A stretch of DNA of 45,002 bases from JAUZRW01 sp964549915 (GCA_964549915.1 CAZJWX010000034.1:1-45002), one strand, 5' to 3'. Counted from the first letter of the stretch, positions 6,016-15,843 are shown. The notes: a model not told the origin generated them from the letters alone. Numbers and translations are program-made.

Positions 6016-8799
6016 ATGTCTGACCGTCCCTTGCTGTATTTGATTGATGGGCATGCCGTCGCTTACCGGCAGTTCCACGCCCTGCCCGAACAGGCTTTCA
6101 GTACCAAGAGTGGTGAAGTTACCAATGCGGTTTACGGCTTCACACGTATCTTGATCGATATTCTGCTCGATAAGAAGCCGAAATATCTGGCTGTCTCATT
6201 CGATGCCGGGATGAGTGGGCGCGATGAGGTTTATGGGGAGTACAAGGCAACGCGCGAGAAAATGCCCGACTCGCTGGAGCAGCAGCTAACGCGCATTGTG
6301 GAAGTCGTGCAGGCGTTCAACATTCCCATTATGCAGCTTGACGGCTATGAGGCCGATGACGTGCTGGGAACCATCACGCGGCAGGCGGAAGAGCAGGATA
6401 TTGACGTGCTCATCATCACCGGGGATCGCGACATCCTGCAATTGCTGTCTGAGCATGTGCGAGTGCAGCTTCCGGCGTACAAGAATAAGCCGGATGTCAT
6501 CTACGACATCCCGCAGTTCCGGGAGAAATACGGCCTGGAACCCGGACAACTGGTTGACCTGAAGGCACTGATGGGCGATAGCAGCGACAATATCCCCGGC
6601 ATCAAAGGCATTGGTGAGAAAACGGGGACGAACCTGCTGCAAAAATACGGCACTCTCGACGGAATCTACGATCACATTGCAGAAATCAAAGGTGCACAGC
6701 AGAAGAAGCTCCTTGCAGGGCGCGAAGATGCCTACCTCAGCCAGGAGCTGGCACGAATTCAGCGTGATCTACCGATTACCCTGGAGATCGACCAGTGTCT
6801 GACGCAGGATTTCGACTTCAATAAGGTGACGGCGATCTTCCGCGAACTGGAATTTCGCAGCCTCTTCGACCGCCTGGAAAGCTACAATATGACCCAGCTT
6901 CCGCTCTTCGGCATGAACAGCGAAGACGCGGGTTTTGCCCCGCCAGATGACATCGTAGAGACCGTGATTGTGCAGGACAAAGCCACGCTGGATGCGCTGG
7001 TAGAAGCCCTCAACAGCGCCCGGGAAATCGTCTGGGATGTGGAAACAACGAGCATTGATCAGATGGCGGCGAAGCTGGTGGGGATTGCGCTGGCAGTGGA
7101 TGACGAGCGGGGATATTACATTCCAGTCGGGCATACCGACAGCGAATCCGAGCAGATTGCGCTTGAATTCGTGCTGGATGCCCTGGAAGCACCGATGACG
7201 AACCGCGCGATTCCAAAATATGCCCATAACGCCCTCTATGACCTGATTGTGATGCAGCGCTATGGCATTGATGTGCGCCCTGTAGCCTTCGATACGATGC
7301 TCGCAGAATGGGTGCGCGACCCCATCAGCAAATTCCTTGGGCTGAAGAACTTCGTCCGGCAGTACCTGGAAATCACCATGACAGATATTGACGAGTTGAT
7401 CGGCAGCGGTAAGAAGCAGAAGACAATGGCAGAAGTGCCGATTGAACATGCCGCGAAGTACGCTGCTGCGGACGCTGCTCTGACGATGCGGGCAGCACGA
7501 TACTTGCAGGGCGAACTCGCGAAGGCGGAAAGGCCGGAGGGCGAGGGCAAGCTGACGCCCGGTGAAATTGTCGAGCAGGTCGAAATGCCGATGGTGCCCG
7601 TCATTGCCAACATGCAGCGCAAAGGCGTTGTGCTCGATGTCGCCTATCTGAAGCAGATGAGCGCACGTCTACAGGGGCAAATCGCAGAATTGGAGCAGAC
7701 GATTTACGAACTGGGCGGTGTTGGCAGCTTCAACATCAACAGCCCCAAGCAGCTCAATGATGTGTTGTTCAATAATCTGAATCTCCCTGTTGAAGGCTTG
7801 AAGAAGACATCGCACGGCTATTCGACGGACAGCGTGACATTGGAAGCGCTCAAGGGGGAGCATCCCATCATCGGGCACATCGTCGAATACCGCGAACTGA
7901 CCAAGCTCAAGAATACCTATGTCGATGCGCTGCCGGAACTGGTCAACGACCAGACCGGACGAGTTCACACCAGCTACAACCAGACCGGGACATCCACCGG
8001 GCGCTTCAGCAGCAGCAACCCCAACCTGCAAAATATCCCGATCCGCACCGAATTGGGGCGCGAAGTGCGCCGCGCCTTCATTGCCCCGCAAGGCTCTCGC
8101 TTGCTGGCTGTGGATTACAGCCAGATTGAACTGCGGGTGATGGCCCACATCAGCCAGGATGAGACACTGATCGCGGCTTTCGAAGCGGGACAGGATATTC
8201 ACCGGGCGACGGCAGCGGCAGTCTACGATGTCCTGCCAGAAGACGTGACCTATGAGCAGCGCAGTTTCGCCAAGCGCGTGAACTTCGGCCTGATGTATGG
8301 CATGGGCGCTTACCGTCTGGCGCGAGATAGTGAATTGACCCTCGCCGAAGCGGAACGATTCATCAAGACGTATTTTGAGCGGTTGCCAGGGGTTGAGCGC
8401 TACATCGAAGACACCAAACGCTTTGCCCAGGAGCAGGGATTTGTCGAGACGTTGATCGGGCGGCGGCGTTATTTCCCCAGCCTGAAGCAAGGGGCCAGCA
8501 GCCAGCGTGCCGCGGGCGAGCTACGCGCCGCGATCAACATGCCCATCCAGGGCACGGCGGCGGACATTCTGAAGATCGCCATGATCGCCCTCTACCGCGA
8601 GTTGCAGGAGAGCAACCTGCGCGCGCAGATGATCTTGCAGGTACATGATGAACTCGTACTGGAAGTGCCCGAAGATGAAGTGCAGCCTGCGACGGAATTG
8701 GTCGTTGCGACGATGCAAAATGCCTTCAGGCTGCGTGTGCCACTGGTCGCTAACGCGGAAGTGGGGCAGAACTGGCGCGATATGGAGGCCGTTTCCTGA
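6016..8799 (+). CDS. polA: DNA polymerase I
   Basis: This enzyme fills gaps and removes RNA primers in replication and repair. All three domains are present in 927 residues. The 5' nuclease (about 1-295) has LIDGHAVAYR, EADDVLGT, TGDRDILQL and GDSSDNIPGIKGIG. The 3'-5' exonuclease (about 310-500) keeps its acidic residues: D341 and E343 in WDVETTS, the Asp of HNALYDL and the Asp of KYAAADA. Proofreading is therefore probably active, unlike in many family A enzymes. The polymerase domain has motif A DYSQIELR (D700), motif B RSFAKRVNFGLMYG and motif C VHDELVLE (D878). The start is placed at the ATG of 6016, with GAGAAGG 6 nt upstream; a TTG two codons earlier is less likely. It is transcribed from its own promoter. 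Confidence 0.97.
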   Translation: MSDRPLLYLIDGHAVAYRQFHALPEQAFSTKSGEVTNAVYGFTRILIDILLDKKPKYLAVSFDAGMSGRDEVYGEYKATREKMPDSLEQQLTRIVEVVQAFNIPIMQLDGYEADDVLGTITRQAEEQDIDVLIITGDRDILQLLSEHVRVQLPAYKNKPDVIYDIPQFREKYGLEPGQLVDLKALMGDSSDNIPGIKGIGEKTGTNLLQKYGTLDGIYDHIAEIKGAQQKKLLAGREDAYLSQELARIQRDLPITLEIDQCLTQDFDFNKVTAIFRELEFRSLFDRLESYNMTQLPLFGMNSEDAGFAPPDDIVETVIVQDKATLDALVEALNSAREIVWDVETTSIDQMAAKLVGIALAVDDERGYYIPVGHTDSESEQIALEFVLDALEAPMTNRAIPKYAHNALYDLIVMQRYGIDVRPVAFDTMLAEWVRDPISKFLGLKNFVRQYLEITMTDIDELIGSGKKQKTMAEVPIEHAAKYAAADAALTMRAARYLQGELAKAERPEGEGKLTPGEIVEQVEMPMVPVIANMQRKGVVLDVAYLKQMSARLQGQIAELEQTIYELGGVGSFNINSPKQLNDVLFNNLNLPVEGLKKTSHGYSTDSVTLEALKGEHPIIGHIVEYRELTKLKNTYVDALPELVNDQTGRVHTSYNQTGTSTGRFSSSNPNLQNIPIRTELGREVRRAFIAPQGSRLLAVDYSQIELRVMAHISQDETLIAAFEAGQDIHRATAAAVYDVLPEDVTYEQRSFAKRVNFGLMYGMGAYRLARDSELTLAEAERFIKTYFERLPGVERYIEDTKRFAQEQGFVETLIGRRRYFPSLKQGASSQRAAGELRAAINMPIQGTAADILKIAMIALYRELQESNLRAQMILQVHDELVLEVPEDEVQPATELVVATMQNAFRLRVPLVANAEVGQNWRDMEAVS

Positions 8800-8814
8800 T
8801 CCGGTCACACAGGA

Positions 8815-8833
8815 TGGGGGGTGTGCTTCCCCA
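8815..8833 (+). terminator. Weak G/C hairpin after polA
   Basis: TGGGG (8815-8819) can pair with CCCCA (8829-8833), 15 nt after the polA stop. The stem is only 5 bp and no T-run follows, so a terminator role is a guess. Confidence 0.25.
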
Positions 8834-8923
8834 GCATGATATCAGCCGGGGTAGTCGCAAGCTGCCTGTCTTCAAAACTTCCGTTGCGATCCCGCGTCGC
8901 AGTAAGCTTTGTTTTCGCAACTG

Positions 8924-8932
8924 TGCTATACT
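8924..8932 (+). promoter_or_regulatory. Extended -10 promoter for argF
   Basis: TGCTATACT has a TGn extension and TATACT (8927-8932), without a clear -35. The predicted start near 8939 leaves a leader of about 44 nt before the ATG at 8983. It would leave only about 5 nt before the in-frame ATG at 8944, which supports the downstream start. Confidence 0.5.
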
Positions 8933-8982
8933 CCTAGCCATGAATGTTCAACGATTCACGCACCCAGAAAGTCCGATTACGA

Positions 8983-9909
8983 ATGAACCATTTCCTGGAT
9001 TTAGCCTCCTGGGAAACCAGCGATTTACGGCGGATTCTTGAGACCGCCGTTTACCTCAAGCAAGAATGGCGCGTAGGCGGCAATCGTCCAGTGCTGGCGG
9101 GGAAGATCCTCGGCATGGTCTTCCAGAAGCCGTCGCTGCGCACCCGCGTCTCGTTCGAAGTGGCGATGAAACATATGGGCGGGGACGCCATCATGCTCGG
9201 CCCCTCAGAGATTGGCCTGGGCAAACGCGAGAGCATCCCGGATGTGGCGCGAGTGCTGTCCAGCTATGTCGATGGTATCATGGCGCGTGTCTTCGATCAT
9301 GCGCATGTAGTCGAACTGGCGCAATGGTCGCGGGTTCCGGTCATCAACGGACTCAGCGATGACACGCATCCGTGCCAGGCTATGGCGGATATGCTGACGA
9401 TCTATGAGCACTACGGACATCTCGAAGGTTTGAAGTTGGCCTATATAGGAGATGGCAACAACGTCGCCGTTTCGCTGCTGTATGCGGCGGCGCATTTCGG
9501 CCTGGATTTCTCGATTGCGACGCCTGAAGGCTATGAACTGCCTGCAGAAGCGCGTGAACGCGGTTCGCAATTGGCCTCGCGGACGGGCATTACGATCCGC
9601 GAGACGACTCATGCTCAGCAAGCCGTGGCAGATGCGGATATAATCTATACAGATACCTGGGTCAGCATGGGGCAAGAAGAAGAAGCGGCACAACGCCGCA
9701 GCATCTTCGAACCATTCCAGGTCAATCAGGACCTGCTGCGCATGACAGGAAAGTCTTCAATCGTCATGCATTGCTTGCCCGCGCACCGGGGCGACGAAAT
9801 CACGGATGCCGTCGCTGACGGGCCACAATCGGTGATCTTCCAGCAGGCGGAGAATCGCCTGCATGCTCAGAAAGCGATCTTGGTCGAACTCTTCGACCAA
9901 CGTACTTAA
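8983..9909 (+). CDS. argF: Ornithine carbamoyltransferase
   Basis: It joins carbamoyl phosphate and ornithine to make citrulline in arginine biosynthesis. The carbamoyl-phosphate site is KPSLRTRVSFE (S51-L-R-T-R55; SLRT in place of STRT, a common variant). HPCQA (from H129) and HCLPAHRGDEI (from H263) are the other family signatures, and DTWVSMGQE matches the ornithine-side loop of the OTC branch. The start is set at the ATG of 8983, giving MNHFLDLASWE, which matches the usual N-terminus and a normal length of 308 residues. An in-frame ATG at 8944 would add 13 atypical residues and lies almost at the predicted transcription start. The next gene begins 18 nt downstream, so it probably heads an operon, although no other arginine gene is present. 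Confidence 0.93.
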   Translation: MNHFLDLASWETSDLRRILETAVYLKQEWRVGGNRPVLAGKILGMVFQKPSLRTRVSFEVAMKHMGGDAIMLGPSEIGLGKRESIPDVARVLSSYVDGIMARVFDHAHVVELAQWSRVPVINGLSDDTHPCQAMADMLTIYEHYGHLEGLKLAYIGDGNNVAVSLLYAAAHFGLDFSIATPEGYELPAEARERGSQLASRTGITIRETTHAQQAVADADIIYTDTWVSMGQEEEAAQRRSIFEPFQVNQDLLRMTGKSSIVMHCLPAHRGDEITDAVADGPQSVIFQQAENRLHAQKAILVELFDQRT

Positions 9910-9927
9910 TTATGTTGTGAGGGACGC

Positions 9928-12177
9928 ATGGCGGACATCGCACAATTCCAACAATTGATGGATCAGGGGCATGATGCGGCCTGGCAGCGCGACTGGGACA
10001 CGGCCATGAACGCTTATTCCAGGGCGGTGCAGTTGAAGCCAGAAGACCCCGACGCGCACCTCAACCTGGGACTGGCGCTGCTGAGCCTGGGTCGTCTGAA
10101 TCAGGCGCTCAAGGTGTACAAACGCGCAGCACAGCTTGCGCCAGATGATCCCGTGCCGCTGGAACGCACTGCTGATGTCCTGGAGCGCATGGGGCGGTTG
10201 AAAGAAGCGGCGCAGCAGTATGTCAAAGTATCCGATATTTACCTGTCACAGCGTGACCTGGATAAGGCGATTGGCAACTGGGAGCGTGCGACACAGCTTA
10301 CGTCCGGCTTAATGAACGTGCATTTGCGATTGGCCCAGGCGTATGACCGCATTGGCGAGAAGAACAAGGCCATCCGCGAATATCTGACGTTGGCCTTCAA
10401 TTTCCGGCGCAAAGATGACATCCCGAAAGCGATTCGCGCAGTGGAACGTGCGCTGCGCATCGACAAGAACAACGCTCAGGCGCTGAATACGCTGCGTGCC
10501 CTGAAATCGGGCGGGGAAGTCTCGCTGCCAGAGAGCGAAGGGGATGATGAGGAACAGCAAGCGCAACCTGCTCAAGACCTTGACCCCTTCGGCATGCCCC
10601 TCTCGCCAGCGGAAGCCTCGGTTGGGCAGGCGAACTCCCTGGGGCCGATCGGGGAAGCGCTGGATGAAGCCCTCTCCAAACTGGCAGCACATGTGGTGGA
10701 GGGCGGCCTCAACCAGTCTGTGATGCATGCCATGCAAGGGATGGAAGCCCAGCGCCAGAACCTGCGTCCACAGGCGATTGTAGCCTACCAGCAGGCGGTG
10801 CGGGGTGGCCTCAATCATCCCTCGCTGGCCATGGCCCTGGGTGGGCTGCTGGTTCTGGAAGAAAAAGCAGAAGAAGCTCTGCCACACCTCGCCAACGCTG
10901 TGCTGGATACTTCGCTCAGCGCCGGGGCGATGCATGGCCTGGGGCTGGCCTATTACCAGAAAGACGATCAGCGGCAAGCCACACGCTCCTTGATCCAGAG
11001 CTTGCGTGAAGTGGACACCAGCCTGACGATGGACAGCAGCGAAGTCGATGAATTGTCGCAGGTCTACGACAACATCATGGCAGCGCTCAATGGGCGCACG
11101 CCGGACGCGCTGCGGACGATCAACGAGCGTTTTATCAACCTGTTGAGCGGTGAAGACTGGAAGCAGCGCATCGCGGATACGCGCCGTCACCTGGATGAGA
11201 CGCTGCGCGATGAAGGTGGGCAGGGTGTCGTCGATTTCCTGGTGGCGCGTGGCAGTGATGACCTGGCAGATATCGTCTCCTCCATTGATCGCTACATTCG
11301 GCAGGGCTACTACACGCTGGCGATGGAAGAGTCGCACCGCGCTGTCGAGAAGTCGCCGTACTATCTGCCCGTGCATGTGCGCATGGCAGAAGTCATGATG
11401 AAAGAAGGGCGCATCCGGCAGGCGATCAACAAGTACAACACCGTCGCCAAGTCCTACCTCGTGCGCGAGGAACGCGACCGGGCTGCGTCCATCCTGGGTG
11501 AAGTGCTGGAAATGGCACCGCTGGATGTCGATGTGCGCATCAGCTTGATCGAACTGCTGGAAGAAGAGGATCGTTGGGTCGAGGCGCTGGACGAATACAT
11601 CAGCCTTGCGGAGACGTTCCAGCAACTGGGTGACTTCGAGCAGGCCAATAATACATTTCTGGCGGCGGAAGAATTGGCGCGTCGCGAGAAGGCTCCGCCG
11701 GAGAAGGTCTCGCGCATCAAGCACGCGCTGGCGGATATTCACCAGATGCGCCTGAACACCCGCCAGGCGCAGAAGATGTATGAAGAGATTCTGCAACTGA
11801 ATCCCAGTGATGAGCGGGCGCTGCGTTCGTTGATCGATATTTACTTCACCCAGGGTAACAGCGTAGAGGCTGTCAAAAAGGTCGATATGCTGCTGGGAGT
11901 CTATGCACGAGAGCGGGATGTGCGCCGCATCACGCAGCTTCTGGAAGAACTCGTGCACGCCCACCCCAGCGATACCGGGCTGCGCAAACGCCTCGCATCA
12001 ATCTACGTCAAGCGTGGGCAGCGCCGCGAAGCGATCGAACAATTGGACGCGATGGGGGAATTGCAATTAGATGCCGGGTTGACGCGCGAAGCCGCCAAGA
12101 CCATTCGCCAGATCATCGCGCTCAACCCGGATCGTGTGGACGATTACAAGAAGCTGCTCGCTCAGTTGGGCGGGTGA
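9928..12177 (+). CDS. Large TPR-repeat protein
   Basis: The 749 residues are built mainly of tetratricopeptide repeats, which form helical scaffolds for protein contacts. The repeats are clearest at the N-terminus (about 10-200), for example AYSRAVQLKPEDPDAHLNLG and ALKVYKRAAQLAPDDPVPLE. An acidic, Gln/Pro-rich linker covers about 200-240, and more divergent repeats follow to the end (for example MYEEILQLNPSDERALRSL). There is no signal peptide or membrane segment, so it is probably cytoplasmic. GTGAGGG precedes the ATG. It lies 18 nt after argF and 41 nt before cdaA, so cotranscription with the c-di-AMP genes is likely, but a functional link is inference. The partner is unknown. Confidence 0.85.
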   Translation: MADIAQFQQLMDQGHDAAWQRDWDTAMNAYSRAVQLKPEDPDAHLNLGLALLSLGRLNQALKVYKRAAQLAPDDPVPLERTADVLERMGRLKEAAQQYVKVSDIYLSQRDLDKAIGNWERATQLTSGLMNVHLRLAQAYDRIGEKNKAIREYLTLAFNFRRKDDIPKAIRAVERALRIDKNNAQALNTLRALKSGGEVSLPESEGDDEEQQAQPAQDLDPFGMPLSPAEASVGQANSLGPIGEALDEALSKLAAHVVEGGLNQSVMHAMQGMEAQRQNLRPQAIVAYQQAVRGGLNHPSLAMALGGLLVLEEKAEEALPHLANAVLDTSLSAGAMHGLGLAYYQKDDQRQATRSLIQSLREVDTSLTMDSSEVDELSQVYDNIMAALNGRTPDALRTINERFINLLSGEDWKQRIADTRRHLDETLRDEGGQGVVDFLVARGSDDLADIVSSIDRYIRQGYYTLAMEESHRAVEKSPYYLPVHVRMAEVMMKEGRIRQAINKYNTVAKSYLVREERDRAASILGEVLEMAPLDVDVRISLIELLEEEDRWVEALDEYISLAETFQQLGDFEQANNTFLAAEELARREKAPPEKVSRIKHALADIHQMRLNTRQAQKMYEEILQLNPSDERALRSLIDIYFTQGNSVEAVKKVDMLLGVYARERDVRRITQLLEELVHAHPSDTGLRKRLASIYVKRGQRREAIEQLDAMGELQLDAGLTREAAKTIRQIIALNPDRVDDYKKLLAQLGG

Positions 12178-12218
12178 GGTAGCAGAACAGCCGTTTGTGA
12201 CGACGCAGGTAGACCGAC

Positions 12219-13085
12219 GTGCAAGAGATCCTCTGGATACTTGGCAGCCTACAACCGACCGATGTCCTCGATATTCTGATCGTCGCGCTGCTGATCTTCG
12301 GAATCAGTTTCCTTTTCCGGGGTACGCAGGCGATGTCGCTGCTGCGTGGGCTGCTGATCTTGCTGCTCGGACTGGTTTTTCTGGTGGGAGCCTTCGAACT
12401 GCGGGCGCTAGGCTGGATTCTCTCGAACGCGCTGACCGTGCTGGTGATCGCCATTCCGATTGTTTTCCAGCCAGAACTGCGGCGTGCGCTGGAACAAATT
12501 GGGCGCGGTGGATTGGTCTTCAAGCGCCAGCTCCCAGAAGACCATCGGTCGCAGGTCATTGATGAAATCTGCCGCACAGCAGAGCGTCTGTCGGAGCGGC
12601 GTCATGGCGCGTTGATTGTCCTCCAGCGCGAGAGCAATCTGGACGAATTCATGCGCACTGGCGTGCGTATTGATAGCGTCGTCAATGCGGAATTGCTGCT
12701 GACAATCTTCTGGCCGAAGACGGAACTGCATGACGGCGCTGTGATCATCGACCGCGACGGGCGCGTTGCCTCGGCGGCGGCGGTGCTGCCCTTGACGGCC
12801 AGCCGCAACCTTCCGGATAAGAAGATGGGCACGCGCCATCGGGCATCCCTGGGCATCAGTGAAGTCACTGATGCCATTTGCGTGGTGGTCTCCGAGGAGA
12901 CGGGCAAGATTGCCATCACCAACGATGGGCGCATGGTCTCCCGCCTGGATGCAGAGCGCTTCCGGGCGATTCTCTGGGCGTTTTATGGGCCGTCCCCTGC
13001 GGAGAACCAGAGCCGCCTGGGGCGTCTTGTGAAGTCGGTGCAAGGCTTATTGGGTTGGGCATTGCCTGCCCAGGAGCGTGCCTGA
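12219..13085 (+). CDS. cdaA: Diadenylate cyclase CdaA (DacA)
   Basis: It makes cyclic di-AMP from two ATP, the second messenger that controls potassium and osmolyte balance. Three membrane helices occupy about residues 12-33, 38-58 and 66-84. The DAC domain follows, with the catalytic DGA (D172-A174 in ELHDGAVII) and the RHR motif (R206-R208 in GTRHRASLGISE). The 288 residues fit the family. The start is GTG, with AGG about 10 nt upstream. The next gene, cdaR, begins 3 nt after the stop, the standard pairing for the CdaA-CdaR complex. The glmM gene that usually follows is not next in line here. Confidence 0.95.
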   Translation: MQEILWILGSLQPTDVLDILIVALLIFGISFLFRGTQAMSLLRGLLILLLGLVFLVGAFELRALGWILSNALTVLVIAIPIVFQPELRRALEQIGRGGLVFKRQLPEDHRSQVIDEICRTAERLSERRHGALIVLQRESNLDEFMRTGVRIDSVVNAELLLTIFWPKTELHDGAVIIDRDGRVASAAAVLPLTASRNLPDKKMGTRHRASLGISEVTDAICVVVSEETGKIAITNDGRMVSRLDAERFRAILWAFYGPSPAENQSRLGRLVKSVQGLLGWALPAQERA

Positions 13086-13088
13086 GCC

Positions 13089-14357
13089 ATGATCCAGCGG
13101 CAAAATCCTTACCTGCGCAACGCAATCTGGTTACTGACTTCGCTCGCGCTGGCGGTTGTCATCTGGTTTGTCGCCAGCCTGGAAGAGAACCCCATCAGCG
13201 AGCAGGTATTTGACGATCTACCGGTGACGGTACTGATTGACGATTCGATGATCATCACGTCGATCTCCACTGAGGTCGTGGATGTCACGGTACGCTCGCC
13301 AGAAAATGTACGCCGTGGTGACATTCAAGTGCAGGCGGATTTGCGTGGACGTGCTCCGGATACGTATACGATCCCACTTGATGTACAGATTGCGCGGCCT
13401 GCCAGCGGCGATACGCAGCCTCGCCAGGTCACAGTAGTGCTGGAGCAGGCGGAAACGCGCTTGAAGCCTATCGTCATTGATGTGCAGAATCCGGCGCTGA
13501 GCTTCACTGTCGAGAACTTGCAGCACGAAATGCAGGCCGAAGTGCGCGGCTCGTTGGATGCTGTCAACGCCGTCACCACGCTGCGGGCGCAGCTAGACCT
13601 CAGCGCAGAGCGAACAGAAAGCCGCATCGATCGCACCCTGACTCTGACGGCAGTCGATGAAGCGGGTGACGAAGTTCCCAATGTGACCATTACCCCGCGT
13701 ACTGTGGTCGTTTTGGCGGATGTAGTGCGGCGCGATGATGTGCGCGAGGTGGCTGTGCGTCCGGTGATCCTCTTCGAGACGCTTCCACCGAACTTCGAAT
13801 TTCGCAGCATCGATTATGAACCGCGTACAGTGCTCATCAGCGGATCGCCCGATTTGTTAGAACGTCTGGGCGATACGGTCGATACACAGTCGATTAGCCT
13901 GGAAGGGCGAGAAGGCGATTTCACCACTGAGGTCGCGCTCGACTTGCCCGATGATGATCTGGTCGTCGTCAGCGAGACAGGTATCGTGACCGTTGAAGTA
14001 CAAATCGCGGAGCAGACCACATCAGTTGCCCTGGAAAATATCCCCGTGACGGTGCTGGGTGCGCCGGAGAATATGACCGTGCGCGTGAATCCGGAGACGA
14101 TCTCGATTGTGCTCAGTGGCCCGGTCTCCCTGCTGGAAGAGATCAGCGCCGACGATGTACAGGCCATCGTCACGCTTGCCACTGCTGAACCCGGTACTGT
14201 CGAATTGACGCCGCAGGTCAGCATCCAGCAGGGGCGCATCAGTACGGCATCGGTCAGCATCACGCTGCTGCCGGAACAGGTCAGCGTAACGATCACAGCA
14301 CCGACACCCGAAGCGACGGAGGCAGCCACCGCCGAACCCACGGCACCCGGCAACTAA
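13089..14357 (+). CDS. cdaR: CdaR, YbbR-domain regulator of CdaA
   Basis: One N-terminal membrane helix (about residues 10-30) is followed by an extracytoplasmic series of YbbR domains, about four by the spacing of recurring motifs such as NIPVTVLGAPENMTVRVNPE and DLPVTVLIDDSM. CdaR contacts the membrane-bound CdaA and modulates its activity. The 422 residues end in a Thr/Pro/Ala-rich tail (about 405-422). The placement 3 nt after cdaA supports the assignment and implies translational coupling. Confidence 0.9.
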   Translation: MIQRQNPYLRNAIWLLTSLALAVVIWFVASLEENPISEQVFDDLPVTVLIDDSMIITSISTEVVDVTVRSPENVRRGDIQVQADLRGRAPDTYTIPLDVQIARPASGDTQPRQVTVVLEQAETRLKPIVIDVQNPALSFTVENLQHEMQAEVRGSLDAVNAVTTLRAQLDLSAERTESRIDRTLTLTAVDEAGDEVPNVTITPRTVVVLADVVRRDDVREVAVRPVILFETLPPNFEFRSIDYEPRTVLISGSPDLLERLGDTVDTQSISLEGREGDFTTEVALDLPDDDLVVVSETGIVTVEVQIAEQTTSVALENIPVTVLGAPENMTVRVNPETISIVLSGPVSLLEEISADDVQAIVTLATAEPGTVELTPQVSIQQGRISTASVSITLLPEQVSVTITAPTPEATEAATAEPTAPGN

Positions 14358-14388
14358 CTGACCCTCTCTTCGATCGCTGTTCCTGAGC

Positions 14389-14394
14389 TATACT
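14389..14394 (+). promoter_or_regulatory. Possible -10 box upstream of der
   Basis: TATACT (14389-14394) lies 70 nt before the der start. The -35 region (TCTTCG, 14367-14372) is weak. A small hairpin, CCCCG (14406-14410) with CGGGG (14417-14421), would be in the leader; its role is unknown. Confidence 0.35.
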
Positions 14395-14463
14395 ACGCTA
14401 TTCGTCCCCGCCTGGTCGGGGCAGCCCTCATCGCAAGCATGTCCGAGGTATCCGAAAAACCCA

Positions 14464-15843
14464 ATGGCACGTAAACCAATTGTCGCACTCGTCGGGAGAC
14501 CGAATGTAGGCAAAAGCACCATGTTCAACCGTCTGGTTGGAGAGCGCATGGCAGTCACTCATGACATTCCCGGCACTACACGGGATCGCCTTCAGGCCGA
14601 GACCTTCTGGAACGGCATCACCTTCCGGCTGATTGATACCGGGGGGATTGAGGTCTACCAACCCAAAGGCATCCGCGACGAATCGCCCCTCGCCGAAGGC
14701 AGCAAGGATTTTATTGAAGAGATCCGCACGCAAGCGCTGCAGGCGATCCAGGATGCTGACGTGATCGTGTTGGTGGTAGACAACCAGCAGGGCGTTACGG
14801 CAGCCGACGAAGCCGTCGCTGAAATCCTGCGCCGCACACAGAAACCTGTTATCGTAGCCGCCAATAAGGTTGATACAGTTGACCAGCAAAACGATGCACT
14901 CGATTTCTATTCGCTGGGGTTGGGGCAGGTAGTAGGAACCAGCGCGATCCACAGTCACGGTGTCGGCGATCTGCTGGACGCTGTTGCGGATGCACTGCGT
15001 GAGGTGATGTCCGACTTCGCCGAAGAAGAGGACGACGAAGATCACCTGAAAATCGCCATTCTGGGCCGACCCAACGCGGGCAAGAGCACCCTGCTGAACA
15101 AACTCATTGGCGAAGATCGCGTGATCGTCAGCCCTGTTGCCGGGACAACTCGGGATGCGGTCGATATGCGGATCAACTGGCACGGTGACCCCGTAACAAT
15201 TATCGACACAGCGGGCATTCGGCGTCGTGGTCGCATTGAGCCGGGTGTGGAGAAATTCAGCGTGATTCGCGCCATGAGCGCCATTGAACGGGCGGATGTT
15301 GCGATTCTCGTCGTCGATGCGACATTGGGCGTCACTGAACAGGATGAGCACATCGCAGGCTACATCCTGGAAGAGAAGAAGGGCATTGTCATCGCGGTGA
15401 ACAAATGGGATGCTGTCGAAAAAGACACCTTCACGATGATGGAATTCACCAGGCATGTGCGCGACCGCCTGCACTTCATTCCCTGGGCACCGATCATCTT
15501 CATCAGTGCGCTCAGCGGGCAGCGCATCCACACCGTGCTGGAAACGGTGCACAGCGTCTGGCAGAACCGCTTCATCCGCATCCCGACTTCAGAGCTGAAT
15601 CAGATCATCCGGGACGCTGTCAGCAACCACGCGCCGCCGACCAAGGGGCAGCAGCGCCTGAAAATCTTCTATGCGACGCAGGTACGTACCGCACCGCCCG
15701 TATTCTTGCTACATGTGAACAACCGTAAGCTGTTGCACTTCACCTACGAGCGCTACCTGGAGAATCAGATTCGCAAGCATCATCCGTTCACGGGCACGCC
15801 AATCCGCATCAGCATCCGCGAGCGCAAGCAGAAAGATCAGTGA
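14464..15843 (+). CDS. der: GTPase Der (EngA)
   Basis: Der is an essential GTPase for assembly of the 50S ribosomal subunit and is unusual in having two GTPase domains in tandem. The first has GRPNVGKS (11-18), PGTTRDR, DTGG and NKVD. The second has GRPNAGKS (201-208), GTTRDAVD, DTAGIRRRGRIEPGVEKFS and NKWD. The KH-like C-terminal domain (about 360-459) ends in a basic tail. The 459 residues are normal for the family. Der converges on the receiver-cyclase gene, with only 11 bp between the two stop codons. Confidence 0.96.
   Translation: MARKPIVALVGRPNVGKSTMFNRLVGERMAVTHDIPGTTRDRLQAETFWNGITFRLIDTGGIEVYQPKGIRDESPLAEGSKDFIEEIRTQALQAIQDADVIVLVVDNQQGVTAADEAVAEILRRTQKPVIVAANKVDTVDQQNDALDFYSLGLGQVVGTSAIHSHGVGDLLDAVADALREVMSDFAEEEDDEDHLKIAILGRPNAGKSTLLNKLIGEDRVIVSPVAGTTRDAVDMRINWHGDPVTIIDTAGIRRRGRIEPGVEKFSVIRAMSAIERADVAILVVDATLGVTEQDEHIAGYILEEKKGIVIAVNKWDAVEKDTFTMMEFTRHVRDRLHFIPWAPIIFISALSGQRIHTVLETVHSVWQNRFIRIPTSELNQIIRDAVSNHAPPTKGQQRLKIFYATQVRTAPPVFLLHVNNRKLLHFTYERYLENQIRKHHPFTGTPIRISIRERKQKDQ

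Noticed and set aside
8944..8982. Upstream start for argF
   Set aside because: It would begin about 5 nt after the predicted transcription start and add 13 residues not seen in the family; the ATG at 8983 gives the standard N-terminus.
10309..11964. 551-codon open frame on the minus strand
   Set aside because: It lies wholly opposite the TPR gene, has the low-complexity composition of a shadow frame and matches no family.
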